48,056 nt of DNA from Akkermansiaceae bacterium (GCA_025362955.1 JANYFB010000114.1:1-48056); one strand, 5' to 3'. Shown: positions 16,353 to 26,141, counted from the first letter of the stretch. The notes: a model not told the origin generated them from the sequence alone. Numbers and translations are program-made.

Positions 16353-17177
16353 CTAGGGTTTGGTGACGGGTTTGCCTGCGAGCGCGGTCAAGCCTTCCTT
16401 CGCAGCAAGCGCAATTTTTTCCACGGACTCTTTTGCAATATCCGCATCTTGGGCGACGGAGGTGAGTTTTGAAATTTCGAGAAGCGCGGCCGCCGCCTTG
16501 CCCGAATCCTCAACGGTTCCGGGGGAGAGCTTGAGCACCATTTGCGCCAAATGCGCGGCAAGCTCGGGTTGGCGGAACAGGCGAGAAGTCGTGCCGTTGT
16601 ACGACTGGGCGATTTCATTCGCTGCCAAGCCAAAGCCCCGGAGCCACCCGGACGCTGAGGCCACGGTGACAATCTCGACATCACCGTCGCGAACAAGGTC
16701 TTTCAGAAGTCGTGTGCGAAAACTGTCTGCTGCTGTGGATGCTTCAGACCAGTTTCCCGCATTGACCAGGGTGCCGATGTTTTTGCCCTCGGCGATGATC
16801 GCTTCATCAGCTCCAAGTTGGGTGGCGATTTCGAGAAGAATTTTGCCGTTGGCTTTAACCCGAACCGCGTCTTTGGCATAGAGACTGATGAATCCATCGG
16901 CCAGACAAATGCCAAGCTGATGGGCTTGGGCGGCATCTGAAGATTTGGGAGGCACTGGCGAAACTTCGCCAAGAGCGGCCGTGAGTTTCTTCATGTCAAT
17001 CTTGCCATCCGCAGCGCGCAGCATTTCGCCCGGTGTCGGAAGATTGAACCGATCCTGGGCGGTTTGTCGGGACGCTTCGTCGAGAGGAGTGCTGTCCTTT
17101 TTGACATCCTCAGCCATTCCGATTCCGGAAAATGCCATGCTGGATGTGAGGGCGAGGTAAAATATCGGGTTTCTCAT
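16353..17177 (-). CDS. Secreted protein of unknown function
   Basis: The 274-residue product has a signal peptide (MRNPIFYLALTSSMAFSGIG, cleavage near MAE). The mature part is mostly helical, with alanine-rich segments (LLEIATQLGADEAIIAEGKN, then AAALLEISKLTSVAQDADIA). No cysteine or histidine motif suggests an enzyme. It is the first gene of a probable two-gene unit with the PPC-like protein. The paired export signals suggest the two act together outside the cytoplasm. No family recognised. Confidence 0.65.
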   Translation of the reverse strand: MRNPIFYLALTSSMAFSGIGMAEDVKKDSTPLDEASRQTAQDRFNLPTPGEMLRAADGKIDMKKLTAALGEVSPVPPKSSDAAQAHQLGICLADGFISLYAKDAVRVKANGKILLEIATQLGADEAIIAEGKNIGTLVNAGNWSEASTAADSFRTRLLKDLVRDGDVEIVTVASASGWLRGFGLAANEIAQSYNGTTSRLFRQPELAAHLAQMVLKLSPGTVEDSGKAAAALLEISKLTSVAQDADIAKESVEKIALAAKEGLTALAGKPVTKP

Positions 17178-17359
17178 GGTGGGGAACTTTAACTGATAGG
17201 GACAGAACTTCGGCTTTCGGCTTCGGTGATCACAAGGGATACTTGTCGAAACGCCGTCCGAGCTGTCAAATCCAAACTCGGAAACTTTGGCTGATAGATT
17301 CTCCAGCTCGTTAGGCTCATCCCGGACGGGAGGTATTCGCTCCGAGCATTATTTCAACT

Positions 17360-19153
17360 TCAATGCGCAGGGCCTTGGTGTTCTTGGATGTATTCCTGTT
17401 TGAGGCCAAGGGCTTCAGGAGCGTGGAGCACTAACATTTTCATTCGCACGTCGGTGGGCACCGTTTTGCGGGTGGCTTTGGAAACGACGATCATGAGCGT
17501 GATGGCTAACGGCACGGTCCAGATCGCAGGCTGCTCGCAGAGAATCCGGAGGAGCGGATGCGCTGCCCAAAACTTATTGAATGGTGCGAACCCAGCAAAA
17601 ATTTCACCCATCTTCCCTTTGTCGAGAGAGAGGTTGCTGACATTCGTCGCAGCGGCGGCGAAGAGCGCGCAAAGGCCACCAGCGAGCATTCCTGTCGCGG
17701 CCCCTTTCATGGTCATGCCACGCCACCAGACACTCATGAAGAGCAGAGGAAAATAACTGGCGGCGGCAATGGCAAAGGCTTGGCCAACCATGAACGTAAT
17801 TTCTAATGGCTCAACGAAGCAGCCGAGAATCACGGAGATGCTCCCGATGAGCACCGCGCACCATTTGAACATTGTCATCCGTTCTTCTGGAGTGGAATTC
17901 GGACGAAGCATACGACCGTAAACATCATGGGCGAGAGCTCCTGTCATGGAAACGAGTAGTCCGGAAAAGGTACTCATGAAAGCGGCGAAGGCTCCGGCAC
18001 AGGTGATACCGCTAAGGATGGAGCCAAGGACGCCATTGTGCATCAAGGTGGGCAGTCGAAGGACCACAGCATCAGTGCCTTTGACCCCGGCGAGGCCAGT
18101 GTAAAGGGACGGCATAAGATTTCTGCCCAACACACCGAAGACTGGCGGGAAGACGTAGAAAATGCCGATGAGGATCATCACCCACATCGTCGTTTTCTTC
18201 GCCGCGACGCCATCTGGATTTGTATAAAATCTAACGAGAATGTGCGGTAGTCCAGCAGTGCCACACACGAGTCCCACCACCAGTGAGAAGGTGTAGAGTA
18301 GTGCGTAAGGTTTTTTGTTTTCCTTAATGAACGCCTCGCGCTGGTCGGCTGGAAGTGCATCAGCCGCGGTCTTGACAGCCTTGGTTGTGAGGGGGCCAAA
18401 TGGAGCGAGCCAAGCATCGTCCTTGGGAGCTTTTTCAGGGAGCGGCTGGCGGGCCAGTGAGGCTGGATCGGTGGACTGGACGATGGCAGTCTGGGCAGCG
18501 GATTGATTCAACGAAAGATTTTTCCCGTAACCTCCATAGAGTGAAAGCAGGACGAAGACAGGCACGGAAATGGCGAACATTTTAATCCAATACTGCACCG
18601 CCTGAATGAGTGTGATGCTTTTCATACCGCCTAGTGCGACATTGAGCGTGATCACTGCACCCACCGCGACGACACCGACCCAATACGGGAGACCGGGTAA
18701 GATATAGGCCAGCGTCGTTCCCGCGCCTTTCATCTGCGGCATGGTGTAGAAGAACCCGATGAAGAGGACGAAGCACACGGCGATGCGGCGGAAAAGCGGC
18801 GAGTCGTAACGCCCTTCGGCAAAATCGGGAATCGTGTAGGCTCCAAAACGGCGGAGTGGACCCGCAATGAAAAGTAACAGAAATAAATATCCGCAAGCAT
18901 AACAGACGGGATACCACAATGCATCATAGCCGGATGACATCACCATCCCGGCGATGCCCATGAAGCTTGCAGCGCTCAGATACTCTCCAGAGATAGCGGA
19001 TGCGTTCCAGCCCACTGAAACGGAGCGGCCGGCGACGAAAAAGTCGGAAGCGGATTTAGAGGATTTCGCAGAGCGGAAACCCATCACGATGGTCACCACC
19101 ACGGTGATGGCCGAGAAGGCGAGAATCCAAGGGTCGATGTGTGAAAAGTCCAT
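17360..19153 (-). CDS. ActP-type sodium:solute (acetate-like) symporter
   Basis: The 597-residue product has about 13 membrane segments and belongs to the sodium:solute symporter family. The N-terminal FVAGRSVSVGWNASAISGEY and AASFMGIAGMVMSSGYDA match the family's sodium-binding region, and MKGAGTTLAYILPGL and NVALGGMKSITLIQAVQYWI are typical. A loop after the fifth segment (about residues 215-275) is longer than in basic ActP proteins. The upstream gene encodes the small membrane partner usually found with ActP. The substrate is probably acetate or another short carboxylate, but this rests only on family resemblance. The 182 bases between its stop and the gene to its left show only a short TCCCG/CGGGA hairpin. 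Confidence 0.85.
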   Translation of the reverse strand: MDFSHIDPWILAFSAITVVVTIVMGFRSAKSSKSASDFFVAGRSVSVGWNASAISGEYLSAASFMGIAGMVMSSGYDALWYPVCYACGYLFLLLFIAGPLRRFGAYTIPDFAEGRYDSPLFRRIAVCFVLFIGFFYTMPQMKGAGTTLAYILPGLPYWVGVVAVGAVITLNVALGGMKSITLIQAVQYWIKMFAISVPVFVLLSLYGGYGKNLSLNQSAAQTAIVQSTDPASLARQPLPEKAPKDDAWLAPFGPLTTKAVKTAADALPADQREAFIKENKKPYALLYTFSLVVGLVCGTAGLPHILVRFYTNPDGVAAKKTTMWVMILIGIFYVFPPVFGVLGRNLMPSLYTGLAGVKGTDAVVLRLPTLMHNGVLGSILSGITCAGAFAAFMSTFSGLLVSMTGALAHDVYGRMLRPNSTPEERMTMFKWCAVLIGSISVILGCFVEPLEITFMVGQAFAIAAASYFPLLFMSVWWRGMTMKGAATGMLAGGLCALFAAAATNVSNLSLDKGKMGEIFAGFAPFNKFWAAHPLLRILCEQPAIWTVPLAITLMIVVSKATRKTVPTDVRMKMLVLHAPEALGLKQEYIQEHQGPAH

Positions 19154-19170
19154 GAGTCGGTGAAAAAATG

Positions 19171-19491
19171 TTAGTTTTTGCGCTTGTTACCCTCGGCGGC
19201 GTTTCCGACCTCGGCATTTTCCAAAGCCATCGAGCGGGTGATAAAGATGCGGGCGATGATCCAGACGTATGGAAAAAATAACACGCCTAACACCAGCCAG
19301 CTCAGAGTGAATCCTGCCACTCGCTGTGCCATGAAATCCGGCGCTAGGTAATTGAGCAAGGGCAGCCCGAACAACACCAACAGGAACGCGGAGGCGCAGC
19401 AGATGGAGAGCTTGAGCTGGCGTTTCATCAAGCCGTTGAGGAATTCCTCGCTGTGGATGAAGTCGGTTTCCTTCGGTGGGATCGGGGACAT
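19171..19491 (-). CDS. Small membrane partner of the symporter (DUF485-like)
   Basis: The 106-residue product has two membrane segments (CCASAFLLVLFGLPLLNYLA, and FTLSWLVLGVLFFPYVWIIA) with a soluble start (DFIHSEEFLNGLMKRQLKLS). This layout matches the short protein (YjcH/DUF485 or DUF4212 type) that precedes acetate-type symporters. The symporter gene starts 17 bases downstream, so the two are co-transcribed. It may stabilise or regulate the transporter. The 244 bases between this gene and the divergent DUF4331 gene must hold both promoters. Confidence 0.75.
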   Translation of the reverse strand: MSPIPPKETDFIHSEEFLNGLMKRQLKLSICCASAFLLVLFGLPLLNYLAPDFMAQRVAGFTLSWLVLGVLFFPYVWIIARIFITRSMALENAEVGNAAEGNKRKN

Positions 19492-19735
19492 CGGATGGAT
19501 CGGTTATTCAAAAAACATGACAACAGGAATCCACGCGCCTCCCGTCAAGAACCATTTCCGGTCGCGGAGAATTCAGGAACGAAAAGATCCCGCCTGCCAG
19601 AACTCATTCCAGAAAAAGGAAGTTCTGAATGACCCTATACGGATTTTGTCAGTCCAGTTCTTTGCGGCTCCGAGGGATCTCACCAATTTATGAAATGCCT
19701 CTTGGATTTCTGAAGGCGAAAAAACGACCAATCCT

Positions 19736-21268
19736 ATGAAAACAAAACCAACTATTCAAACAACCACGCGCACTGCAAGTGGGCTTACATACACGACCGG
19801 GTTCGCCCTAGCAGTTGTATCGTTACTCGCTTCAGCGAACACCCTGAAGGCATCGAGCCACAGCGATGCTCCACTCATCAAACTCGATCCTCAAGCGAAT
19901 CTCACTGATGTTTACGCTTTTGTCCGGAAACGGCCAACTGGCGAAAAGGTGCTGGTCGTGGAAGTCAACGTCCATCCGTTTTGCGAACCTGGAGATGGAT
20001 TGATGTTTGACGCTTTTTCCTCTGATGCCCTTTACAGCATCCATATTACCGACCCAAACACAGGAGTGGATGACCAACGGTATGATTTTCATTTCTCGGA
20101 TGTGAGTCCTGAAAAAAATGGATACAAGAATGTGGATACCATCCTCCGCTATGGACGGGGCAGCGAAATCGGCCCCATCGAAACCGTGGGAGACGCCCGC
20201 CAAAACTTCACTCAGTCCTATCATGTGACCAAAGTAGTGGGCGATGTATCCACACAGCTTGACGAAGGCGTGAAATTGCTCGTGGCCCCTCCCAACGTCG
20301 GTAACAATACCACTCCCAAATATAACGATGCCGATGGCAATCCAATCTCAGGCGCTACCGCCCGTGCGGAGCTGGACCCCTATACGTTTCAGACCACCTA
20401 CGATCTCGCCGGCGGAAACACTGTTTTCTGCGGTATGCGCGATGACAGTTTCTTTGCTGATATTCCCGGCGTTGCAGATTTGTTAAACTCGCGGATTTTG
20501 GATAATAACGGTTCCCTCTCAGATGGACTCGGGCAGGATGGTAAAGGGGTGGACGGATTTAAAGGCTACAACGTTCTCCACTATGCCATTGTGATCCCGA
20601 TCAGCCAATTGAAGCAGGTCAAATATACCGGCGCCCTTCAACCCGAAAGCAAAGGTGTGGGTGTCTATGCGTCAGTGAGTCGTCCACGTTTCACCATCCG
20701 CCGTGAAATCGGGCCGAACAAAGACTCAGGATCCTGGGTCCAAGTCAATCGCTTGGGTAATCCGCTATTTAACGAAGCACTCGTGGCAATGATTGACAAA
20801 GATACGTATAACCGGACCTCCCCAACATCGGACGCGACCTTGTTCGCCAAGTATGCCAATACGCCCGAATTGGCGGCTTTGATTAATGCAACCTATTCCA
20901 CCAATTTCCAAACCGACAACCGTGCGGATCTCGTGGGAATCTTTATTCCGGATGTAATCCGGGTGAATACCACCACCGACGCGGTGCGGACTCCGGGTGA
21001 AGACGGGTTTAAGCGCTTGAGTTTCATCGGCGGGGACACCATTGCTAACAGCAATGGCGATCAGATCCCATCCGGCTGGCCGAATGGTCGCCGCTTCGGG
21101 GACGATGTGGTTGACATCGCGCTTACCGCTCTTGCGAGTGGCCCTTCATTCAGTACCATCACGATTGTCGGGGACAACGTCAATGGGAATGATGAGCGTT
21201 ATAATCAGACTTTCCCCTACGCGGCTACTCCACATTCTGGGACTAATAATAAGAAAGATTCCAAATAA
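19736..21268 (+). CDS. Secreted DUF4331 family protein
   Basis: The 510-residue product has a long signal peptide ending near LASANTLKASSHSD. The start of the mature protein, SSHSDAPLIKLDPQANLTDV followed by YAFV, is the hallmark of DUF4331. The remaining sequence is beta-rich and contains ILRYGRGSEIGP and FTIRREIGPNKDSG. No enzymatic function is established for the family. A TPR protein follows 112 bases downstream in the same direction; the two are likely linked, with a hairpin between them. The start ATG lies at the beginning of a polar stretch, so the true start could be a little further in. Confidence 0.8.
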   Translation: MKTKPTIQTTTRTASGLTYTTGFALAVVSLLASANTLKASSHSDAPLIKLDPQANLTDVYAFVRKRPTGEKVLVVEVNVHPFCEPGDGLMFDAFSSDALYSIHITDPNTGVDDQRYDFHFSDVSPEKNGYKNVDTILRYGRGSEIGPIETVGDARQNFTQSYHVTKVVGDVSTQLDEGVKLLVAPPNVGNNTTPKYNDADGNPISGATARAELDPYTFQTTYDLAGGNTVFCGMRDDSFFADIPGVADLLNSRILDNNGSLSDGLGQDGKGVDGFKGYNVLHYAIVIPISQLKQVKYTGALQPESKGVGVYASVSRPRFTIRREIGPNKDSGSWVQVNRLGNPLFNEALVAMIDKDTYNRTSPTSDATLFAKYANTPELAALINATYSTNFQTDNRADLVGIFIPDVIRVNTTTDAVRTPGEDGFKRLSFIGGDTIANSNGDQIPSGWPNGRRFGDDVVDIALTALASGPSFSTITIVGDNVNGNDERYNQTFPYAATPHSGTNNKKDSK

Positions 21269-21313
21269 TGGGGCTGATTCTCCCTGCTGACAGATAAATT
21301 CCCCCCCATATCA

Positions 21314-21352
21314 ATAAGAGCTGGCACGACTCGGGTCGTGCCGGTGTCTTAT
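21314..21352 (+). terminator. Long hairpin between the DUF4331 and TPR genes
   Basis: The stem is GGCACGAC (21323-21330) with loop TCGG against GTCGTGCC (21335-21342), extended outward by ATAAGA against TCTTAT. An AT-rich stretch follows. It may attenuate transcription between the two genes or terminate the first. Confidence 0.5.
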
Positions 21353-21380
21353 CTATATTATCATTTTTAGTTATCATTTT

Positions 21381-22784
21381 ATGAATCCATCCATGAATAA
21401 ACTCCGAGCCATCTTTGCAATCATTTTTGGTATGGTTGCGATCTGGACAGTCTCGCTTTCCAGCAAGCCTGTGAATCCCGCCATCACCCCGACCGAAAAG
21501 GCTGAGGATCCGGTGGGAATAAGTGCGAATGAGATTCTCGACAAGCTCCCCGCGACGGAATCGAAAACGGATACGGACAAAACCCTCACCGCGATGATCG
21601 GGAAGGTCCGTGCCGAACCGGACAAAAGCTACCGATGGGTAGCCCTAGGAGATGTTCTAGCGCAAAAGCTGCGCGACACCACCGATCAAAACTATCTCGC
21701 TCACGTGGAATTGACCTATCTCCAAGCGCTCAAACTGGACCCCAAGGACAGTGATGCAATGACTGGAATGTCATGGGTCACAGGGAACAGGCATATCTTT
21801 GACCAAAGTATCCACTGGGCGGAAAAAGCCCTGGCCATCCAGCCCAACCATGTCGCCGCCTTCGGTATTCTGGGTGATGCGGCCTTAGAGCTTGGTGACT
21901 ATGACAAAGCTTTCGATTGCTATCAAAAAATGGCGGACCTCCGCCCAGACCTTTCATCATGGAGTCGGGCTGCCTATCTCATATGGGTGACGGGTGATTC
22001 TAAGAAAGCGATCTGGCTGATGGAAAAGGCGATCAAGGCAGGCGCACCCTTCGGCGAGAACACCGCATGGTGCCGCGCCAAGCTTGCAATGATGTACTTC
22101 CACAGCGGTGAATTGTTAGCTGCTAAGGAATGTCTTGAACCTGTTTTGACAAAAGACACTCACAATCCCCATGTGCTTTTGGCGGCTTGCAAAATCGCGG
22201 CGTCGAACCACGACTACCCGGCGGCGCTCGCCTACTGCGACAAGCTTCTCGAAGCTGGACCCAATCACGAAGCATTGGTCATCGCGGGTGATTTACATTC
22301 GGCAATGGGCGAGTTCGCTTTGGCCCAAGCTTATTATGAAAAAGTCATGAAGCTCCACGCCGCGCAAGATGCCAAAGGGGCTCATGATCACATGCAAATG
22401 GCGCGGTTTTACGCAGACCATGATCGGCATCGGATTGACGCGATCAGATTAGCAGAAGAGCATCAAAACACTCACAACGTAATGGAAGCCGACGTCTTGG
22501 CGTGGGTCTATTTTAAAAATGGCAACCTCTCCCGTGCCAGCGTGGTGATGAGGCTTGCCTTGAGCCAAAACACTCCAGATCCAGAGATCCTCTATCACGC
22601 TGGTATGATCGCCGCAGCTACGGGTGACAAGCAGGCCGCTAGAACTTATCTCGAACAGGCGCTTGCATGGAACCCCGCATTTAACGTGATCCAAGCTCCA
22701 ATCGCTCGGAAGGCTTTGAATGCCCTGATGGCGGAGGATCTAACGACTACGGATCATGCCAATTCCGCGATCTATGGACCCTGA
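21381..22784 (+). CDS. TPR-repeat protein with N-terminal membrane anchor
   Basis: The 467-residue product begins with a hydrophobic signal or anchor (LRAIFAIIFGMVAIWTVSLS). It then has a run of tetratricopeptide repeats: AHVELTYLQALKLDPKDSDA, then SIHWAEKALAIQPNHVAAFG, then DYDKAFDCYQKMADLRPDLS, then FALAQAYYEKVMKL, then ARTYLEQALAWNPAF. Such proteins scaffold complexes. As it follows the DUF4331 gene, it is likely a periplasmic or envelope partner. The specific role is unknown. It is convergent with tsaB. Confidence 0.8.
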   Translation: MNPSMNKLRAIFAIIFGMVAIWTVSLSSKPVNPAITPTEKAEDPVGISANEILDKLPATESKTDTDKTLTAMIGKVRAEPDKSYRWVALGDVLAQKLRDTTDQNYLAHVELTYLQALKLDPKDSDAMTGMSWVTGNRHIFDQSIHWAEKALAIQPNHVAAFGILGDAALELGDYDKAFDCYQKMADLRPDLSSWSRAAYLIWVTGDSKKAIWLMEKAIKAGAPFGENTAWCRAKLAMMYFHSGELLAAKECLEPVLTKDTHNPHVLLAACKIAASNHDYPAALAYCDKLLEAGPNHEALVIAGDLHSAMGEFALAQAYYEKVMKLHAAQDAKGAHDHMQMARFYADHDRHRIDAIRLAEEHQNTHNVMEADVLAWVYFKNGNLSRASVVMRLALSQNTPDPEILYHAGMIAAATGDKQAARTYLEQALAWNPAFNVIQAPIARKALNALMAEDLTTTDHANSAIYGP

Positions 22785-22815
22785 TTGCTGCCGTTCAACT
22801 CCGCGTGATTACTCC

Positions 22816-23502
22816 TCAATCCCGGTGCGGCGCTAGCCATGAGCGTTTGGGAGGAGTGACATGAGGTGGCCTGAGATACATGGGCTGCGGAGGCGCTAAC
22901 ACCCAACGGTCGCGGGTCTCATCACTTGCTGATTTCCATGCCTGCCAAAGCCGCTCTGCATTTGGAAACTCAAGTAACACCTGCCTGCGAAGATCGGGAG
23001 CTAGGGGAAATCGACCGGATTCCTCGAATGAAAAAACCGGGATGCCTTCAGTCATCGCTTTTGTCACAATCATTTCGAGGCCACTTGCATCGGTGAGTTC
23101 TGGCTCGGACGCCAAGCTGGATTTCTCCACCTTGGCCGTCCAAAAACTTCCGCGCCGCGCATCGCCGATGGCCAAGCAGGCGGCACCATTCCGGGCGCAG
23201 GGCACGGCAAGAATCGAAGGCACTGTGACCGCTGGACATGACAGGGCGATGGCTACTCCTTGCCCCGCCGCGATTCCCACGCGAGTCCCACTATAGCTTC
23301 CCGGTCCGCTGCCAATGAGCACCAGTCCGATCTCGCCCCGATGCCGCGCATCCAGCAGTTCCTTGAGTGGGGAAAATAGGACCGCGTTGTGGCTGCGGTC
23401 ACTGGTAAATTGCCGTTGCTCGACCCGACCGTCCGGCCCGATGATGGCCAGTGACGCGTGTGGTGTGGATGTCTCAAAAACCAAAGTAAACCTGCCTGCC
23501 AT
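22816..23502 (-). CDS. tsaB: tRNA threonylcarbamoyladenosine biosynthesis protein TsaB
   Basis: The 228-residue product has the ASKHA fold: FTLVFETSTPHASLAI at the N-terminus, then SHNAVLFSPLKELLDA, then GLVLIGSGPGSYSGTRVGIA, which is the diagnostic TsaB segment. TsaB is the partner of the TsaD catalytic subunit in making t6A37 of ANN-decoding tRNAs. Length is normal. The C-terminus (PQPMYLRPPHV) matches the usual 'P.YLR' ending. The minus-strand gene upstream is 56 bases away. Confidence 0.9.
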   Translation of the reverse strand: MAGRFTLVFETSTPHASLAIIGPDGRVEQRQFTSDRSHNAVLFSPLKELLDARHRGEIGLVLIGSGPGSYSGTRVGIAAGQGVAIALSCPAVTVPSILAVPCARNGAACLAIGDARRGSFWTAKVEKSSLASEPELTDASGLEMIVTKAMTEGIPVFSFEESGRFPLAPDLRRQVLLEFPNAERLWQAWKSASDETRDRWVLAPPQPMYLRPPHVTPPKRSWLAPHRD

Positions 23503-23558
23503 GCCGCGATGCTAGCGACCTCACTCTAACCCACCAGTCGGAACCGGCGGTCACGATC

Positions 23559-23879
23559 TCAAAGATGCGGAGTCACTTTGGTCTTCAACGATTGTATCAA
23601 TGCTGGGTCCATGTAGGCATAGTCATCGGGAATCCCTAACACCACGACACGCTGACGGTTCAGGTAGCGTTTGAATTTCCGATTCAGCTTGTTCCGATGC
23701 TCCTTCTCCATCACGAAGATGATGTCTGCCCATTCGACTTGCTCTGGGGAAAGTGGAACGACAGCGTCGTTATTTAAGCCCGCAGAGTCCACTTCGATGC
23801 CGGGCATTCCCGCGAAGACTGTTTCTGCGGTGGGGCTACGAAGTTTATTTTGGGAGCAAATGAAAAGCAGGTGCTTCAT
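23559..23879 (-). CDS. Short low-molecular-weight tyrosine phosphatase-like protein
   Basis: The 106-residue product begins MKHLLFICSQNKLRSPTAET. This contains the C-x5-R-S phosphate-binding loop (CSQNKLRS) of low-molecular-weight phosphatases at the very N-terminus. The family's later acidic loop is seen as GIPDDYAYMDP. At about 106 residues it belongs to the shorter phosphotyrosine phosphatase relatives (COG4551-like). Its ATG overlaps the stop of the preceding gene as ATGA, so translation is coupled to the alpha/beta hydrolase. The open frame extends 12 codons upstream but has no family match there. Confidence 0.8.
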   Translation of the reverse strand: MKHLLFICSQNKLRSPTAETVFAGMPGIEVDSAGLNNDAVVPLSPEQVEWADIIFVMEKEHRNKLNRKFKRYLNRQRVVVLGIPDDYAYMDPALIQSLKTKVTPHL

Positions 23880-24733
23880 TTTTCCGCAATGATGAACTTG
23901 CGGTCGCGCATCCATTCATAAAATCGGTCAATCCACCCATCGACGGGGGCAGTTTTTCCGGCGCGATGTCCGAAGCCGTGGCCGCCGCTGGAGTAGAGGT
24001 GGAGCTCGACGGGCACGGCGGCGGTTTTGAAATCCAAATACACTTTCAGCAGCCCTTCGGAAATGTCGCGGCGGTCGTTAGCGGATGCTGCTAGAAATGC
24101 GGGAGGGGATTCTTTAAAGGGAACGATCCGCACAGTGCGACCTGGATAGATGAGAGCTTGGAAATCCGGCTTGTCGCTGAGGCGGTCAAGGGGATCAGCA
24201 GCATCCGATTTTCCAGCATCGAAATTCATGCTGGAGATCGAGCAGACTTCACCACCGGCGGAAAAGCCCATCACGCCGAGGGCCGCCGGGTTGATATTCC
24301 ATTCAGTGGCGCGGCTGCGGATGAGGCGGATGGCGCGGTGCATATCGCCCACGGCATCACGATCCACGGTGTAGGTGGAGCCGGGTTCCTCAGCCAGACG
24401 ATATTTGAGAACGAAGGCGGCGATGCCGTGATCTGCTAACCATTCGGCGACGTTCGAGCCTTCGTGGGTGGTGCAGAGAAATTTATGACCCCCGCCTGGA
24501 GCGACAATGACGGCGGCTCGGGTGGCTTTTTCCTTGGAAGGCAGATAAGGGGTGATACTGGGCTGGTGGATATTAGAAATCTGTTGCTCACCGCTGCTTG
24601 AAGTGACTACAACTTCCGGCGTGTTTTTCCCTTCAGAGCCGGGTGCGCCGTCGGGCCAGAGGAGGATGGATGCGGGGAGATCAGCGGCAGAGAGGAATTT
24701 TGCTAGAGCGAGGAAGAGGAACAAGGTTTTCAT
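23876..24733 (-). CDS. Secreted alpha/beta hydrolase (acetyl-esterase-like)
   Basis: The 285-residue product starts at the ATG at 24733 with a signal peptide (MKTLFLFLALAKFLSAADLP). The alpha/beta hydrolase core has AAVIVAPGGGHKFL with the oxyanion motif, the nucleophile elbow LGVMGFSAGGEV, and HLYSSGGHGFGH with the catalytic histidine. Relatives act on acetylated sugars (acetyl-xylan esterase or dienelactone-type hydrolases). It lies 46 bases after a DUF1552 gene and overlaps the following phosphatase start by four bases. The gene is part of a unit devoted to exported proteins. Confidence 0.82.
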   Translation of the reverse strand: MKTLFLFLALAKFLSAADLPASILLWPDGAPGSEGKNTPEVVVTSSSGEQQISNIHQPSITPYLPSKEKATRAAVIVAPGGGHKFLCTTHEGSNVAEWLADHGIAAFVLKYRLAEEPGSTYTVDRDAVGDMHRAIRLIRSRATEWNINPAALGVMGFSAGGEVCSISSMNFDAGKSDAADPLDRLSDKPDFQALIYPGRTVRIVPFKESPPAFLAASANDRRDISEGLLKVYLDFKTAAVPVELHLYSSGGHGFGHRAGKTAPVDGWIDRFYEWMRDRKFIIAEK

Positions 24734-24779
24734 ATCAGAGAAGAATCGTGGTGTTCCGGCGAGACGCCGCAACGCTATT

Positions 24780-26141
24780 TTAGATGGAAGAAAGGCGGCC
24801 GGTGCTATCACCGAAGCGGCTGAGGGCGGGGACGCCCATTTGGTCGAGCATGTTCAAGTAGAGATTGCACATGGGAGTCGCCGGAGTTTCCAGGTAACGC
24901 CCCGTATTGAAGGTGCCACCCCCATTTCCGGCGAGAACGACGGGGAGATTGGCATGGGTGTGACGATTTCCATCTGAATTCCCGCAACCGTAAACGATCA
25001 TGGAATTGTGCAGGATCGACTTGCCGTCGGCATCATGTTTCGCCTCTAACAAAGTGAGGAACTCCGCAAATCGGTCCGCATAGAACCGGTCAATCAACGC
25101 CACTTTCTGAATGAGATCCGCTTGGTCGCGATGGTGCGAGAGGATGTGGTGGCCCTCCGCAATCTCGATTTCCGGGAAAGGGCGGTTGCTTCCGTCATGG
25201 GCAAGTAACAGCGAGGCGACGCGGGTGGAATCGGTTTCAAATGCCAAGGCGAGCATTTGAAACATCACGCGGATGTATTCATCGTAGGCTTTGGGAATGC
25301 CATCGGGAGTCGGCATGTTAGGGTCGGGAACATCGGTGAAGGTTTCAGCGGTGACGATGCGTTCCTCGATCTCGCGGACACCAGTTAGATACTCATCCAT
25401 TTTCGCCTTGTCGCGATGCGTGAGTTTGCTTTGCACGGATTTCGCGTCGTCCATGACGAAGTCGAGGATCGAGCGTTGCTGAGAGCGGCGCTGGAGAAGG
25501 CTGGCTCCGCGTTCTCCGTGGGCACCCGCTCCAAAGAGGCGCTCGAAGACTTTGCGCGGATTGGATTCCGGAGAGAGCGGTGAGGTGGCTGTGCGCCACG
25601 CGAGGTTGGATTCGTAGGCGCAGGAGTAACCGGAATCACAGCTGCCGGATTTCCGGGAGGCGTCGCAGGAAAGTTCGAGCGAGGAAAAGCGGGTGAGCTT
25701 GTCGATCTGTTGCGCGGCAATCTGGTCCACTGAGACGCCTGCGAGGATGTCGCTGCCAGCGGTTTTTTTTACGCGCACACCGGTTAGAAACGTGCCGTTA
25801 GCGCGGGCATGGTCGCCGGCTCCGTCGTTTCCGGCATTCGCATTAAGGTGTTCAAGGCCGGAAATGACCTGGACGCGGTGGCGCAGCGGTTCTAACGGGG
25901 CAAGGGTGTTGCCAAACGCGAAATTTTTGCCACTGCCGACGGGGGTCCAGTTTTTCTGGATCGCTCCATTCGGGAAATACACGAAGGCCATCCGCAGGGG
26001 CGCACCGGAGGCTGTAGTGGCGAATGCGCGAGTACCTGCGGCAGAGGCGCTGCTTGGCAGGAAGGCTTCGAAGGCAGGAAGGGCGAGGCAGGCTCCCATT
26101 CCCCGGAGGAAACCGCGGCGATGTGTGGTGGCGGGATTCAT
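24780..26141 (-). CDS. Tat-exported DUF1552 protein
   Basis: The 453-residue product starts MNPATTHRRGFLRGMGACLA, a twin-arginine signal, so it is exported folded. The body matches DUF1552: MAFVYFPNGAIQKNWTP near the start, then GAGDHARANGTFLTG, then NSMIVYGCGNSDGNRHTHAN, then LPVVLAGNGGGTFNTGRYLE. In PVC bacteria this family is almost always next to a DUF1592-type cytochrome gene. Here it follows one with a 4-base ATGA overlap. No enzymatic activity has been established. The pair probably forms an envelope redox system. Confidence 0.88.
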   Translation of the reverse strand: MNPATTHRRGFLRGMGACLALPAFEAFLPSSASAAGTRAFATTASGAPLRMAFVYFPNGAIQKNWTPVGSGKNFAFGNTLAPLEPLRHRVQVISGLEHLNANAGNDGAGDHARANGTFLTGVRVKKTAGSDILAGVSVDQIAAQQIDKLTRFSSLELSCDASRKSGSCDSGYSCAYESNLAWRTATSPLSPESNPRKVFERLFGAGAHGERGASLLQRRSQQRSILDFVMDDAKSVQSKLTHRDKAKMDEYLTGVREIEERIVTAETFTDVPDPNMPTPDGIPKAYDEYIRVMFQMLALAFETDSTRVASLLLAHDGSNRPFPEIEIAEGHHILSHHRDQADLIQKVALIDRFYADRFAEFLTLLEAKHDADGKSILHNSMIVYGCGNSDGNRHTHANLPVVLAGNGGGTFNTGRYLETPATPMCNLYLNMLDQMGVPALSRFGDSTGRLSSI

